Positions 24,165 through 33,019 of a DNA stretch of 52,644 nucleotides are shown here, piece by piece. Both the position numbers and the translations under genes were made by a program. The DNA comes from DATACN01 sp038215095. Its GTDB lineage: Bacteria; Actinomycetota; Thermoleophilia; Solirubrobacterales; Thermoleophilaceae. The notes beneath the pieces are model-generated. The model saw nothing but the letters and a program-made list of their open reading frames with translations, was not told the DNA's origin and ran no database searches. Position 1 is the stretch's first letter, and each line of letters opens with the position of its first letter. The stretch spans positions 1-52,644 of the forward strand of contig JBBQRG010000010.1 in NCBI GenBank assembly GCA_038215095.1, read 5' to 3'.

Positions 24165-25307
24165 GTGCCCCGGGCTCCCACCGTGCTACAGGTGCTGCAG
24201 CCCCCGGACGGTGGCGCCGCCGAGCACGTTCTTTGGCTTGTCCAGGGACTTTCTCAGCGCGGCTTCGAGGTCGAGCTGGCCACCGGCGCCGACAGCGCGA
24301 TCGCGCCCAGGCTGCGCGAAGGCGGCGCCGTGGTGCACGAGCTGCCGCTGGTGCGCGGCCCGGGGGGTCACGACCTGGCCGCGGCCCGCGGCCTGCGGGC
24401 GCTCGACCGCGAGCGCGGCTACGACCTCGTGCACGGCCACAGCGCCAAGGCGGGCGCGCTCGTACGGATGAGCCTGCCGCGGCGGCGGCGGCTCGTGTAC
24501 ACACCGCACTGCTTCCCCTTCGCCAACGCCAGCCTCGGCGCGGCGGAGCGGCTCGCCTACAGGGCGGTGGAGCAGGCGCTCGTGCCGCGCTCGGGCGCGC
24601 TGGTGGCGGTGTGCGACTGGGAGCGGCGCGAGGGCGAGCGCAGCCTGCGCGGAGCCGGGCGGCTGCTGCACACGATCGAGAACGGCGTGGCCTCGACGGC
24701 CGGGGCCGAGCCCGATCCCGAGCTGCTCGCGTTCAAGGGCTCGGATCCGCTGGCCGGCGCGATCGGCGGGTTGCGGCCGCCCAAGCAGCCGCTGCTGGCG
24801 GTGAGGGCGGTGGCCGCGCTCGCGCGCGAGGGCGTGCCCGGGAAGCTCGCCTTCGTGGGCGACGGGCCGCTCCGCGACGCCGTGACGGCCGAGATCGAGC
24901 GCCTCGGCGTGGGGGAGCGCGTGCGCTGGTTTCCCTATCTCGGCGAGATGGGCCCGCACCTGGCCGCGCTGGACGTGTTCGTGCTCAGCTCCGCGTCGGA
25001 GGCGCTGCCGCTGTCGGTGCTCGAGGCGATGAGCTGCGGCCGGCCGGTGCTGGCCACGAGCGTGGGCGGGCTGTCGGAGGCGGTTGCGGACGGCGAGACC
25101 GGGCTGCTGGCGGCGCCCGGCGACGAGGACGGCTTTGCGGCCACGCTGGCGCGCCTCTGCTCGGACGCCGCCCTGCGCGAGCGCCTCGGCGCGGCCGGCC
25201 GCGAGCGCTACGAGCGCCGCTTCGGGCTCGAGCGGATGCTCGACGAGCTGGCCGAGCTCTACCGCGAGCTGCTCGCCGGGGACCCGCCACGCGCGGGGTT
25301 AACGTAG
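24165..25307 (+). CDS. Glycosyltransferase family 4
   Basis: This is a 380-residue cytoplasmic GT-B enzyme that adds a sugar from a nucleotide donor to a lipid-linked acceptor. The N-terminal half begins LQVLQPPDGGAAEHVL, and the donor-binding half contains KLAFVGDGPLRD and the EX7E motif in SEALPLSVLEAMSCGRPV. It is the first of three glycosyltransferase genes in a row, probably one transcript. A TATATT box and an operator palindrome lie directly upstream of its GTG start. Donor and acceptor are unknown. Confidence 0.9.
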   Translation: MPRAPTVLQVLQPPDGGAAEHVLWLVQGLSQRGFEVELATGADSAIAPRLREGGAVVHELPLVRGPGGHDLAAARGLRALDRERGYDLVHGHSAKAGALVRMSLPRRRRLVYTPHCFPFANASLGAAERLAYRAVEQALVPRSGALVAVCDWERREGERSLRGAGRLLHTIENGVASTAGAEPDPELLAFKGSDPLAGAIGGLRPPKQPLLAVRAVAALAREGVPGKLAFVGDGPLRDAVTAEIERLGVGERVRWFPYLGEMGPHLAALDVFVLSSASEALPLSVLEAMSCGRPVLATSVGGLSEAVADGETGLLAAPGDEDGFAATLARLCSDAALRERLGAAGRERYERRFGLERMLDELAELYRELLAGDPPRAGLT

Positions 25308-25313
25308 CGAGCC

Positions 25314-26192
25314 GTGCGCTTCTCGGTGGTGATCGCGACCAAGGGTCGCCCGGAGATCCTGCGCGAGACGCTCGCGAGCATCGAGCGCTGCAGCCCGCCC
25401 CCGGACGAGCTGATCGTGGTGGACGGCGACGAGCGCGGCTCGGCGCGCGGCCCCGTGGAGGCACTGCGGAAGTCCGCCCCGGGCCTGGAAGCGCGCTACC
25501 TGCCGAGTGAGCCCGGGCTCACCCGCCAGCGCAACGCCGGCGCCCGCGCGGCGGGCGGCGACGTGCTGGTGTTCCTCGACGACGACGTGCAGGTGGACCC
25601 GGGCCTGTTCGCGGCCCTGGCTCGCGGCTATGAGGATCCGGCGGTGGTGGGGGCCACCGGCGTGGTGGTGGAGGAGAGCGCGCGCCGCTTCGTTGGCAAG
25701 AGCTCGCCGCTGCGGCGGCTGCTGCTGGGGCGCCGCGCGGAGGGCCGGATGACCCGCTTCGGATACCCGCGTCGGCTCCACGACCAGGGCGTCGAGCGCG
25801 ACGTGGAGTTCATGCCGGGCTGCCTGATGAGCGGGCGCCGCGAGCTGGTCGCCCGGGTGGGCTTCGACGAGCGCCTGACCGGCTACGGCCTGGCCGAGGA
25901 CGAGGACTTCTCCTACCGCCTCTCGCGCCTTGGCACCCTCCGCCACCTTCCCGACGCGAGCGTGATCCACAGGAACACCGGCTTCCTGACCACCGACGCG
26001 CGCGCCTTCAACCGCATGGTCGTGGTGAACCGGGCATACCTCTTCCGCAAGAACTTCGACCGCCCGCCGCTGGCGCGCGTGGAGTTCGCGCTCTTCGTGC
26101 TCGGGCTGGCGGTCCACCGCGCGCTGAACCGCGAGTGGAGCGGAGTGGCCGGGATCGGGGAGGGGACGCTCGAGGCATGGCGCAGCCGGTAG
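25314..26192 (+). CDS. Glycosyltransferase family 2
   Basis: This is a 292-residue GT-A enzyme. The start RFSVVIATKGRPEILRETL, the donor site VFLDDDVQVDPG and the later acid-containing GYGLAEDEDFSYRL are typical of family 2 inverting transferases. It has no convincing transmembrane segment. The GTG start follows the previous gene by 6 bases, and a TAACGT box overlaps that gene's stop; it may be read both from the upstream promoter and on its own. Its end overlaps the next glycosyltransferase by 16 bases. Confidence 0.9.
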   Translation: MRFSVVIATKGRPEILRETLASIERCSPPPDELIVVDGDERGSARGPVEALRKSAPGLEARYLPSEPGLTRQRNAGARAAGGDVLVFLDDDVQVDPGLFAALARGYEDPAVVGATGVVVEESARRFVGKSSPLRRLLLGRRAEGRMTRFGYPRRLHDQGVERDVEFMPGCLMSGRRELVARVGFDERLTGYGLAEDEDFSYRLSRLGTLRHLPDASVIHRNTGFLTTDARAFNRMVVVNRAYLFRKNFDRPPLARVEFALFVLGLAVHRALNREWSGVAGIGEGTLEAWRSR

Positions 26193-27301
26193 CCGCGGTC
26201 CCGGTCACGTTTGTCTCCTCGCACGCCTACTCGGGCGGCTCCGAGCGCTACCTCGAGCTGCTGCTGGGCGAGCTGGGGAAGGACTGGGTGAACGGCGTCG
26301 TGGCGCTCGCGGACGGGCCCTTCGTGGAGCGCATGCGCAGGCTGGGATGGCCGGTGGAGGTGGTGCCCACCCCGGCCAGGCTGGGGATGCTGCCGGCAGC
26401 GCTTCGGCTGCGGCGGGTGCTGCTGGCGCGGCGGCCGGCCGTGGTGCACGCGAACGGGGTGAAGGCGGCGCTGGTTGCCGGCATCGCCACCGCCGGGAGC
26501 GGCATCCCGGTGCTCTGGCTGAAGCACGACTTCAGCTGGGACGGGCCGCTGGCGCGCGCGGTGGCGTGGCGCAGCGCCGCCGTGGTGGCCGTCGCCACGG
26601 CCATCACGACCGTGTTCGGGCCGCGTCTCGCGCGCAAGGTCTCGGTGGTGCCCAACGGCATCCCCGACCTGCGGCGGGACGGCGCGCCCGGCCGCGCGCG
26701 CCTGGAGGCCGAGCTCGGTGCGGCGCCGGGCGCCCAGCTGGCCGTGCTCGTAGGCCGCCTCGACCGCGCCAAGGGCCAGCTCGAGCTGGTCGAGGCGGTG
26801 CCGCGCGTGCTGGAGGCTCGCCCGGACGCGCGCTTCGCGCTGATCGGCGGCGAGTCGCACGCCGAGCGTGAGTACGCCCAGCTCGTGTGGCGCAGGATCG
26901 AGGAACTCGGCGTGGGGCGGAGCGTGAGCTGGCTGGGCCACCGCGACGACGCGCTCGACCTCGTGGCCGGCGCCGACCTGCTGGTGGTATCGAGCGTGCC
27001 CGACGCGCGCGGGGCCGGCCGCGAGGCCTGTCCGTACGCGCTGCTCGAGGCCATGTCGCTCGGGACGGCGGTGGTGGCCTACGCCGACGGCGGCATCCCG
27101 GAGGTCCTGGGCGACGCCGGCCGCCTGGTGCCCCCGGGCGACCGGGAGGCGCTTGGGGCGGCGATAGCCGAGCTGCTGGGCGACCCGGGCTCGCGCGAGG
27201 CGCTGGCCGGCGCCGCCCGCGAGCGGGTGCTCCAGCGCAACCGCGTCGACGCGATGGCCGAGGCGATGACGGCGCGCTACGCCGAGCTGGCGTCCGGCTG
27301 A
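26177..27301 (+). CDS. Glycosyltransferase family 4
   Basis: This is a 374-residue GT-B enzyme. N-terminal glycine-rich HAYSGGSERYLELLL and the donor domain LAVLVGRLDRAKGQLELVEAV, then REACPYALLEAMSLGTAV as EX7E motif. The ATG at 26177 follows a GGGAGGGGA tract inside the preceding gene, so translation is coupled. It ends 25 bases inside the convergent Wzy-like gene. It would act with the two upstream transferases in building the repeat unit of the surface polysaccharide. Confidence 0.9.
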   Translation: MAQPVAAVPVTFVSSHAYSGGSERYLELLLGELGKDWVNGVVALADGPFVERMRRLGWPVEVVPTPARLGMLPAALRLRRVLLARRPAVVHANGVKAALVAGIATAGSGIPVLWLKHDFSWDGPLARAVAWRSAAVVAVATAITTVFGPRLARKVSVVPNGIPDLRRDGAPGRARLEAELGAAPGAQLAVLVGRLDRAKGQLELVEAVPRVLEARPDARFALIGGESHAEREYAQLVWRRIEELGVGRSVSWLGHRDDALDLVAGADLLVVSSVPDARGAGREACPYALLEAMSLGTAVVAYADGGIPEVLGDAGRLVPPGDREALGAAIAELLGDPGSREALAGAARERVLQRNRVDAMAEAMTARYAELASG

Positions 27302-28719
27302 GCGTCCAGCGCGGCCATGGGGTCCGTAGTACGCCAGAGCACCGTGGCGGCGCCGCAGAGCATGAAGATGACGGCCACGATCACGTTCGACCGCAGCGTG
27401 TAGTCAACGAGGCCCTGTAGCCCCAGTGACGCGAAGGCCGCGGCTATGGCGAGCACGAGGCCGCGTTCCGCCCGCTGGCCGAAGCGCCAGCCGCGGATCA
27501 GCAGCCGCAGCAGCGTGAGGGTCACCCAGGTGAGAGCGGCGAGCCCGATCACCCCCAGCTCCGCGGTGATCGTGAGCGCGATGTCATGGGCGTGCTCGTA
27601 GGTCTCGTTGGCCGCGGGCCCCAGCAGCAGCCCGTAGCTGGGCGCGACGAGGCTGAAGCTGTTGCCGCCGATCCCGAAGATCGGGTGGTCCTTGATGATC
27701 TGCTCCGCACCTCGCCAGACGGCGAAGCGCGGGTCGACGCCCTGCGCCGAGTAGGAGATCGACGAGAGCCGCTCGCTGAGCACCCGCGTCTGCTGGAGGT
27801 CGCCGAGCCCCGCGGTCCCTGTGACGGCGAACATGGCGATCACCGTGACCAGCACGAGCGCGGTGTAGCGGATCGGCTGCCACAGCAGGAGCACCCCGAG
27901 CGCCCCGGCCATGGCCAGCAGGCCGCCGCGCGACAGCGAGAGGGCCACACCGCTCACCGCCAGCAGTGCGGCGACCGCGGCGAACGGCCGCAAGCTGCGC
28001 CGCCCGATGAAGGCGAGCACCAGCGCCCCGGGCAGCGCGAGCCCCTCGAAGGTGGCGAGCGTGTTGGGGTGGCTGAAGGAGCCCTGCGCGCGGCCGGTGG
28101 CGTTCTGCCCCACGCCCTCGAGCACGACGTTCGTCCCGCCACCCGATTGAATCGCGGCGATCACGCCCACGACCCCGGCCGACAGCGCCAGCACCATCAA
28201 CAGGCTGCGCACGGTCTGCACGCGGCCGTCGGCCACGACCATCTCGTAGATCAGGAAGAACAGCGCCCACATCAGCAGCATGCGAATGACGGGGTACATC
28301 TGCGGCGCGAACGTCAGGCCGGGCACGATCGCCAGCACGAGCGCCCCGAGCGGCCAGCTGAGCGGCGCGCGGACGAAGAGCGGCTCGCGCTCGGCGAGCC
28401 GGTTGGCCGCCCAGCCGAGGCCGGTGAGCGCGAACATCCCCTCGGATGCCGAGATTCCGCCGGCGCCGAGCTTGATGAACTGGAACAGCTCGAGCGGCAC
28501 GAGCGCGAGCGCCAGGTGCAGGGAGAACATCGGCCGCATCAGCGCCACCACGAGCAGCCCGGCCGCGACCAGCAGAGCGGCCGGCACCCAGGGCGCGGTC
28601 CGGTAGGCCAGCAGCACGCTGCCGGCGCCCACCGCCACTCCGCCCAGCAGCACGCCCGCGGTGGCGACCCCGAGCCCCGTCCCCCCGAGCGGACGCAATC
28701 TTGCGGCGATCGAAGACAT
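27277..28719 (-). CDS. O-antigen ligase/Wzy-like polymerase
   Basis: This is a 480-residue integral membrane protein with about 12 hydrophobic segments. The Wzy_C/O-antigen ligase signature region is seen in GSFSHPNTLATFEGLALPGA, followed by an extracytoplasmic loop with IIKDHPIFGIGGNSF and YEHAHDIALTITAELG. It polymerises or ligates lipid-linked glycan units outside the membrane. A second, differently built Wzy-like protein is encoded at 36951. The ATG at 28719 has a TACATT box 11 bases upstream and a GAGGG tract nearby. Confidence 0.85.
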   Translation of the reverse strand: MSSIAARLRPLGGTGLGVATAGVLLGGVAVGAGSVLLAYRTAPWVPAALLVAAGLLVVALMRPMFSLHLALALVPLELFQFIKLGAGGISASEGMFALTGLGWAANRLAEREPLFVRAPLSWPLGALVLAIVPGLTFAPQMYPVIRMLLMWALFFLIYEMVVADGRVQTVRSLLMVLALSAGVVGVIAAIQSGGGTNVVLEGVGQNATGRAQGSFSHPNTLATFEGLALPGALVLAFIGRRSLRPFAAVAALLAVSGVALSLSRGGLLAMAGALGVLLLWQPIRYTALVLVTVIAMFAVTGTAGLGDLQQTRVLSERLSSISYSAQGVDPRFAVWRGAEQIIKDHPIFGIGGNSFSLVAPSYGLLLGPAANETYEHAHDIALTITAELGVIGLAALTWVTLTLLRLLIRGWRFGQRAERGLVLAIAAAFASLGLQGLVDYTLRSNVIVAVIFMLCGAATVLWRTTDPMAALDAQPDASSA

Positions 28720-28770
28720 CCCTCGGCCCGAATGTACAGATCCGCCCGGGGCCCTCCGGGACGGCGCGTC

Positions 28771-28776
28771 TATATT
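28771..28776 (+). promoter_or_regulatory. -10 box of MaoC gene
   Basis: TATATT ends 7 bases before the GTG start at 28784; predicted leaderless promoter, in a sequence setting like that of the 24153 promoter (cgtc/ctc-TATATT). Confidence 0.6.
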
Positions 28777-28783
28777 GCCCGCT

Positions 28784-29293
28784 GTGCCGAACGAGGAATT
28801 CAGCGTCGATCAGGCCAAGCGGGAGGCCACCGGAGCCCGCCCGTACGGCCGCTACCTCGAGGACTTCGAGGTCGGTGCGATCTACCAGCACTGGCCCGCC
28901 AAGACGATCACTGAGGCCGACGACCACCTCTTCTGCCTGATCACGATGAACCACCACCCGCTGCACATCAACGACGTCTACGCGTCGAAGTCGCAGCAGG
29001 GCCGCAACGTCGTGGTTGGGCCGCTCGTGTACTCGCTGGCGCTGGGCATGTCCGTGGCAGACGTGTCGGGCAAGGCGATCGCAAACCTCGCCACCGACGA
29101 GCTTTCCCACCCCGCCCCCGTGTTCCATGGGGACACCCTGTTCGTGCAGAGCGAGGTGCTCGAGGTGACCCCGTCGCGCTCCAAGCCGGACCGCGGCGTC
29201 GTGCGCGTCAAGACCGATGCCTTCAACCAGGACGGCGTCCTGGTGGCGAGCTTCAAGCGGGCCGTGCTGGTGCCGCGCCGCACGGATCAGTAA
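28784..29293 (+). CDS. MaoC-family hydratase (mesaconyl-CoA hydratase-like)
   Basis: This is a 169-residue single hot-dog domain protein. The sequence YGRYLEDFEVGAIYQHWPAKTITEADD and the following NHHPLHIND, where a hydratase would place its Asp/His pair, fit the MaoC (R)-specific enoyl-CoA hydratase group; a similar build is known from mesaconyl-CoA hydratases. It sits alone on the plus strand inside the polysaccharide locus, with its own leaderless promoter, and has no clear role there. With the malyl-CoA lyase 7.6 kb away it could form part of a C4/C5 dicarboxyl-CoA route; this link is inference. Confidence 0.8.
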   Translation: MPNEEFSVDQAKREATGARPYGRYLEDFEVGAIYQHWPAKTITEADDHLFCLITMNHHPLHINDVYASKSQQGRNVVVGPLVYSLALGMSVADVSGKAIANLATDELSHPAPVFHGDTLFVQSEVLEVTPSRSKPDRGVVRVKTDAFNQDGVLVASFKRAVLVPRRTDQ

Positions 29294-29325
29294 AGGGAAA
29301 CCCCGGCGCGTCCGAACGTGGACAC

Positions 29326-29331
29326 TACGAT
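29326..29331 (+). promoter_or_regulatory. -10 box of Wzz-kinase gene
   Basis: TACGAT ends 6 bases before the ATG at 29338. Just upstream, GTCC-GAACGT-GGAC (29310-29323) is a short inverted repeat. Confidence 0.45.
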
Positions 29332-29337
29332 GCTCCA

Positions 29338-30672
29338 ATGAGGAAGGATACGCCGCTCGGGATCGTCCTGCGGCGGAAGTGGATCGTGATATTCACGTTC
29401 GTGGTCGTCGTCGCCACGGCGGCGGCGGTCTCGGTGTCCCTCCAGAAGGTCTACGGGGCAAGCGCGCGCCTGCTCGTGACCGTCTCCCAGGGCACCCAGA
29501 GCTTCGACACGGTCCAGGCCGGCCAGGCCACCGCGCGCTCGTACGCCGAGATCATCGCCAGCCCGAACATCGCCCAGCGCGTGGCCACGCGCCTGGGCGC
29601 CAAGGAGCAGAACATCGAGAGCGCGATGAGCTTCGAGCAGGTGCCCGACACGCAGCTCATCAAGGTGAGCGCGGAGGCCCCCAACGCCGACCGGGCCAAG
29701 CAGATCGCCGACGCCTACGCCCAGGTGTTCATCGAGTACGCGCGCGCCAACCTCGGCCGCACCACGGGGGCCTCCATCACGCTCGCCGACGCCGCGCCGC
29801 GGCCCACCGCGGCCACCCGACCCCAGCCCACCCTTTACGTGCTGGCCGCGGCGCTGTTCGCCATCGTGCTGGGCACGGCGCTGGCGCTGCTGCGCGAGCG
29901 GCTCGACAGGCGCCTTCGCACCGCCGAGGACGTGGAGGCCGCGTTCGACGTGCCCGTGCTGGCCCGCATTCCGCGCCGTGGCCGCGGCGAGTCCTCGATC
30001 GCCTCCTTCAAGGAGGCCAACCGGGTGCTGCGTACGAACCTCCAGTTCGCCAGGGGCGGCGCCAACCTGCGCTCGATCGCGATAACCAGCGGCGGGCAGG
30101 GCGAGGGGAAGACCACCACCACGGCCAGCCTGGCGATCGCGGCCGTCGAGTTCGGCTCGAAGGTGCTGGCCGTCGAAGGCGACCTGCGCCGGCCCGCGCT
30201 CCAGGCCGCGCTGCTGCCCGAGGCGGACGAGACGCTCCAGCCCGGCTTCAGCAACTACCTGGTCCAGTCCGCCGAGCTCGACGAGGTGATCTACCCCACC
30301 AGCACGCCGAACGTGGAGCTGCTGCCCCCAGGTCCGCTGCCGCCCAGCCCCGCGCCGCTGCTCGAGTCCGAGCGCGCGCAGACGCTCGTGGACGACCTCG
30401 TCACGCGGGCCGACCTCGTGATCATCGACTGCCCGCCGCTCAGCGTCGACGCCGACGCGTCGGTGATCTCGCAGTGGGTCGACGGCGTGATCATGGTGGT
30501 GGACCTGAAGAGGTCGACGGACCGCTCGGTGCGCTCGGCCATCCGCCAGCTCGAGGCCGTGCAGGCGCCCCTGCTGGGGTTCGTCGTGAACCGCGACTCC
30601 CACGTCTCCGGCGCCGAGTACGAGTACTACGCGCCCACCGAGCGGCGCAAGAAGACCGCCTCGCGCAGCTAG
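29338..30672 (+). CDS. Wzz-type chain-length determinant fused to BY tyrosine kinase
   Basis: This is a 444-residue polysaccharide co-polymerase. Two membrane helices (about residues 14-34 and 166-184) flank the extracytoplasmic Wzz domain. The cytoplasmic kinase has Walker A in SGGQGEGKTTTT (251-262), Walker A' in VLAVEGDLRRP (277-287) and Walker B in LVIIDCPP. A tyrosine cluster close to the C-terminus (Tyr428, Tyr430, Tyr431 in EYEYYAP) is the autophosphorylation site expected for BY-kinases. It controls polymer length together with a Wzy polymerase. It is a one-protein form, as in many Gram-negatives, not the split CpsC/CpsD of Firmicutes. Confidence 0.9.
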   Translation: MRKDTPLGIVLRRKWIVIFTFVVVVATAAAVSVSLQKVYGASARLLVTVSQGTQSFDTVQAGQATARSYAEIIASPNIAQRVATRLGAKEQNIESAMSFEQVPDTQLIKVSAEAPNADRAKQIADAYAQVFIEYARANLGRTTGASITLADAAPRPTAATRPQPTLYVLAAALFAIVLGTALALLRERLDRRLRTAEDVEAAFDVPVLARIPRRGRGESSIASFKEANRVLRTNLQFARGGANLRSIAITSGGQGEGKTTTTASLAIAAVEFGSKVLAVEGDLRRPALQAALLPEADETLQPGFSNYLVQSAELDEVIYPTSTPNVELLPPGPLPPSPAPLLESERAQTLVDDLVTRADLVIIDCPPLSVDADASVISQWVDGVIMVVDLKRSTDRSVRSAIRQLEAVQAPLLGFVVNRDSHVSGAEYEYYAPTERRKKTASRS

Positions 30673-30688
30673 CCCGGCCTGCGCCGCC

Positions 30689-33010
30689 TCAGCGGCTGCT
30701 GCCGGCGAACGGAAGGCTGCGCCGGACCAGTCCTTCCACGAAGCTCAGGTCGCCGGGGCTGATGCGCCGCTCCAGCGTCACGAAGACTGCCACGTAGACG
30801 ATTGCCCCGGCCGCCATCGCCACCAGCGGCAGCTGCATCAGCGCGAGCATCGTGCCCGCCATCGCCAGGCCCGCAGCGAGCGGCGCCACGAACGTCGCGC
30901 GCCACTCGATCCCGCCCACCTCGCGCGTGGCCAGGCGCATGGTGAAGCCCACGAACACGATCTCGGTGATCAGCATCGCGAGCGCCGAGCCGCTGTCGTC
31001 GAGGCTCGGGATCAGCGCCAGGTTCAGGCCGGTGTTGAGCGCGGTGGCCATCGCGGCGATCGGCACCAGGCGGCGCGGCCCTAGGCGCGAGGAGATCAGC
31101 GAGCCCGAGAGCACCACCACGCAGATGATCACCACCACCGGCGCCAACAGCCGCAGCGGGTCCGCGGCCGCGCGGAAGTCGGCGCCGAACACGAGGACGC
31201 AGATCGGCTCGGCCAGCACCATCAGGGGGATGGCCACCGGCAGCAGCAGCACCAGGGAGACCTTGATCGAGCGCTGGAACACCGAGCCCACGGTCGGCGC
31301 GCTCTCGCGGCCCAGGTAGGCGTACATGGCGGTGAACGCGCCCTCGAGCGCCCAGGCCACGAACAGCGTGGACTCCAGCAGGCGGTAGGCGCTGCCGTAG
31401 CGCCCGACCGCGGTCTGGGTGGCCAGCAGCGACAGGATCACCGCGTCGAGCCGGAACAGCAGCAGGTTGAACACGTCCTGGATGGCGAACGGGAAGCTGG
31501 TGGTCACGAGGCCGAGCCAGGTGCGCCTGTCGACCTTGCCGCCCGGGATCCCGATGTGCTTTCGCAGCACGAGGCCGCTGGTCAGCACGCCCAGAGCCGA
31601 TCCGACCGAGTAGCTGGCCGCCACCGCCACGACGCCGTAGCCGAAGGCGAGCAGTGTCAGGCCCACGACCGCGGTGACGATCCGCTGGACCACCAGGCTC
31701 AGGGCCAGCAGGTCGCCGCGCTCGGTGCCGTTGAAGACCCCCTCGAAGGTCTTCCCGATCAGGTTGAGCAGCAGGCCGACCGTGAGCACGTACGCCGCCT
31801 CGCGGGTGCGCGTGTCGTAGCCGATCAGGTTGAGGACCACCAGCGCGACCGTGAGCACGGGCACGGTCAGCGAGAGCTTCAGCCCGATGATGTTGAAGAA
31901 GAGGCGATCCAGGTTCCCCCGGTCACGGGCCACCTGGCGCAGCAGGTACTGATCGGTGCCGACTCCGATCGGGAGCGTGGCTACCTGCATGAACGCGAGG
32001 GCGATCACGTACGAGCCCACGCCCTCCTGGCCCACCGCACGCGTGAGCCCCGCGAACAGGACGAAGGTCGCGAGCTTCCCGGCGATCTCCGCCGCCGCGC
32101 GCACGGTGGTGTTCCTCGCCGCCCGCTCGCCGGCCCTGCGCCCGGCGCTGCTGGGCAGCGCGCTGACGGGATCCGACAGGGGGGCGGCGTGGCCGCGGCG
32201 CCGGATCCTGCGCGTGGCGCCCCGGTAGAGGCGACCCGGGCCGCTCTCGAACAACGTCTGGTAGAGGTCCCAGAGCTTCATCACGAAGCTCGCCAGGCCG
32301 TCGTTGCCCGTGATCATCGAGCGCTTCATCTCGAGTGGCGACCAGCTGCCGCGCCCCTCGCCCGTGACCGCGGCCTCGAACCCGGCCTTGACCGCCGCTT
32401 CGAGCGCCACCGGGCCGTAGAGGCAGTAGGGGTACGCGAAGGTCCGCACCGGCGTCTGAACGATCTCCTCGAGGCGCTCGCGGCTCTCGACCATCTCCCG
32501 CAGGCAGTCGTCCTCCCCGAGCGCCGACAGGTCGGCGTGGTGGACCGTGTGGGCCCCCAGCTCGATTCCGGCGGCGTCCAGCTCGCGCAGCTCGTCCACG
32601 GTCATCATGCGGGCCTCGGAGCCGGGGGAGAACCAGGGGTTGCGCTGGCCGATCAGCCCGGTGGTCACGTACACCGTGGCCGGGATCCCGAGCTGCTGCA
32701 GGATCGGCAGCACCACCGAGTGGTTGTCCGACATCCCGTCGTCGAAGCTGAGCGCCACCAGGCCGGGTGGCGGCCTGCCCCCGCCCGCGCGCTCGGCGAG
32801 CTCGGCAACCGTCGTGAACTCGAAGCCCGCCTGCATCAGCAGGTGCAGCTGCAGCTCGAAGCTCTCGGTCGGGATGCGTAGGAAGGCGGGGTCTTCGCCG
32901 GGTGCCGAGGGGCCTACGCCGTGATAGCCGAGGACGACCGATCGGCGCCGCCGCAGAGCGCGCAGCGCGCGACTGGCCAGACGCTCGAGCACACATTCAT
33001 GGTGCCACAC
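30689..33010 (-). CDS. Fused polysaccharide deacetylase and Wzx-type flippase
   Basis: This is a 773-residue two-part protein. Residues about 20-260 are a NodB-type polysaccharide deacetylase with SFDDG (88-92), the metal motif HTVHH (154-158) and AYPYCLYG (192-199), so the Asp91/His154/His158 zinc site looks intact. After a basic, proline-containing linker (about 262-300), residues 300-773 form a polytopic membrane protein of the Wzx/MATE-like flippase family with about 12-14 helices. The frame is open throughout, without a start signal at the junction. The deacetylase would lie on one face of the membrane and act on the glycan the flippase handles. The start is GTG at 33010, 9 bases after the upstream gene; GTG at 32992 is an alternative. 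Confidence 0.85.
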   Translation of the reverse strand: MWHHECVLERLASRALRALRRRRSVVLGYHGVGPSAPGEDPAFLRIPTESFELQLHLLMQAGFEFTTVAELAERAGGGRPPPGLVALSFDDGMSDNHSVVLPILQQLGIPATVYVTTGLIGQRNPWFSPGSEARMMTVDELRELDAAGIELGAHTVHHADLSALGEDDCLREMVESRERLEEIVQTPVRTFAYPYCLYGPVALEAAVKAGFEAAVTGEGRGSWSPLEMKRSMITGNDGLASFVMKLWDLYQTLFESGPGRLYRGATRRIRRRGHAAPLSDPVSALPSSAGRRAGERAARNTTVRAAAEIAGKLATFVLFAGLTRAVGQEGVGSYVIALAFMQVATLPIGVGTDQYLLRQVARDRGNLDRLFFNIIGLKLSLTVPVLTVALVVLNLIGYDTRTREAAYVLTVGLLLNLIGKTFEGVFNGTERGDLLALSLVVQRIVTAVVGLTLLAFGYGVVAVAASYSVGSALGVLTSGLVLRKHIGIPGGKVDRRTWLGLVTTSFPFAIQDVFNLLLFRLDAVILSLLATQTAVGRYGSAYRLLESTLFVAWALEGAFTAMYAYLGRESAPTVGSVFQRSIKVSLVLLLPVAIPLMVLAEPICVLVFGADFRAAADPLRLLAPVVVIICVVVLSGSLISSRLGPRRLVPIAAMATALNTGLNLALIPSLDDSGSALAMLITEIVFVGFTMRLATREVGGIEWRATFVAPLAAGLAMAGTMLALMQLPLVAMAAGAIVYVAVFVTLERRISPGDLSFVEGLVRRSLPFAGSSR

Positions 33011-33019
33011 GTGGCGGCG

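Noticed and set aside
29310..29323. GTCC-GAACGT-GGAC as a third copy of the 24102/24133 operator
   Set aside because: Its half-sites are in the opposite order (GTCC then GGAC), so it is not the same motif.
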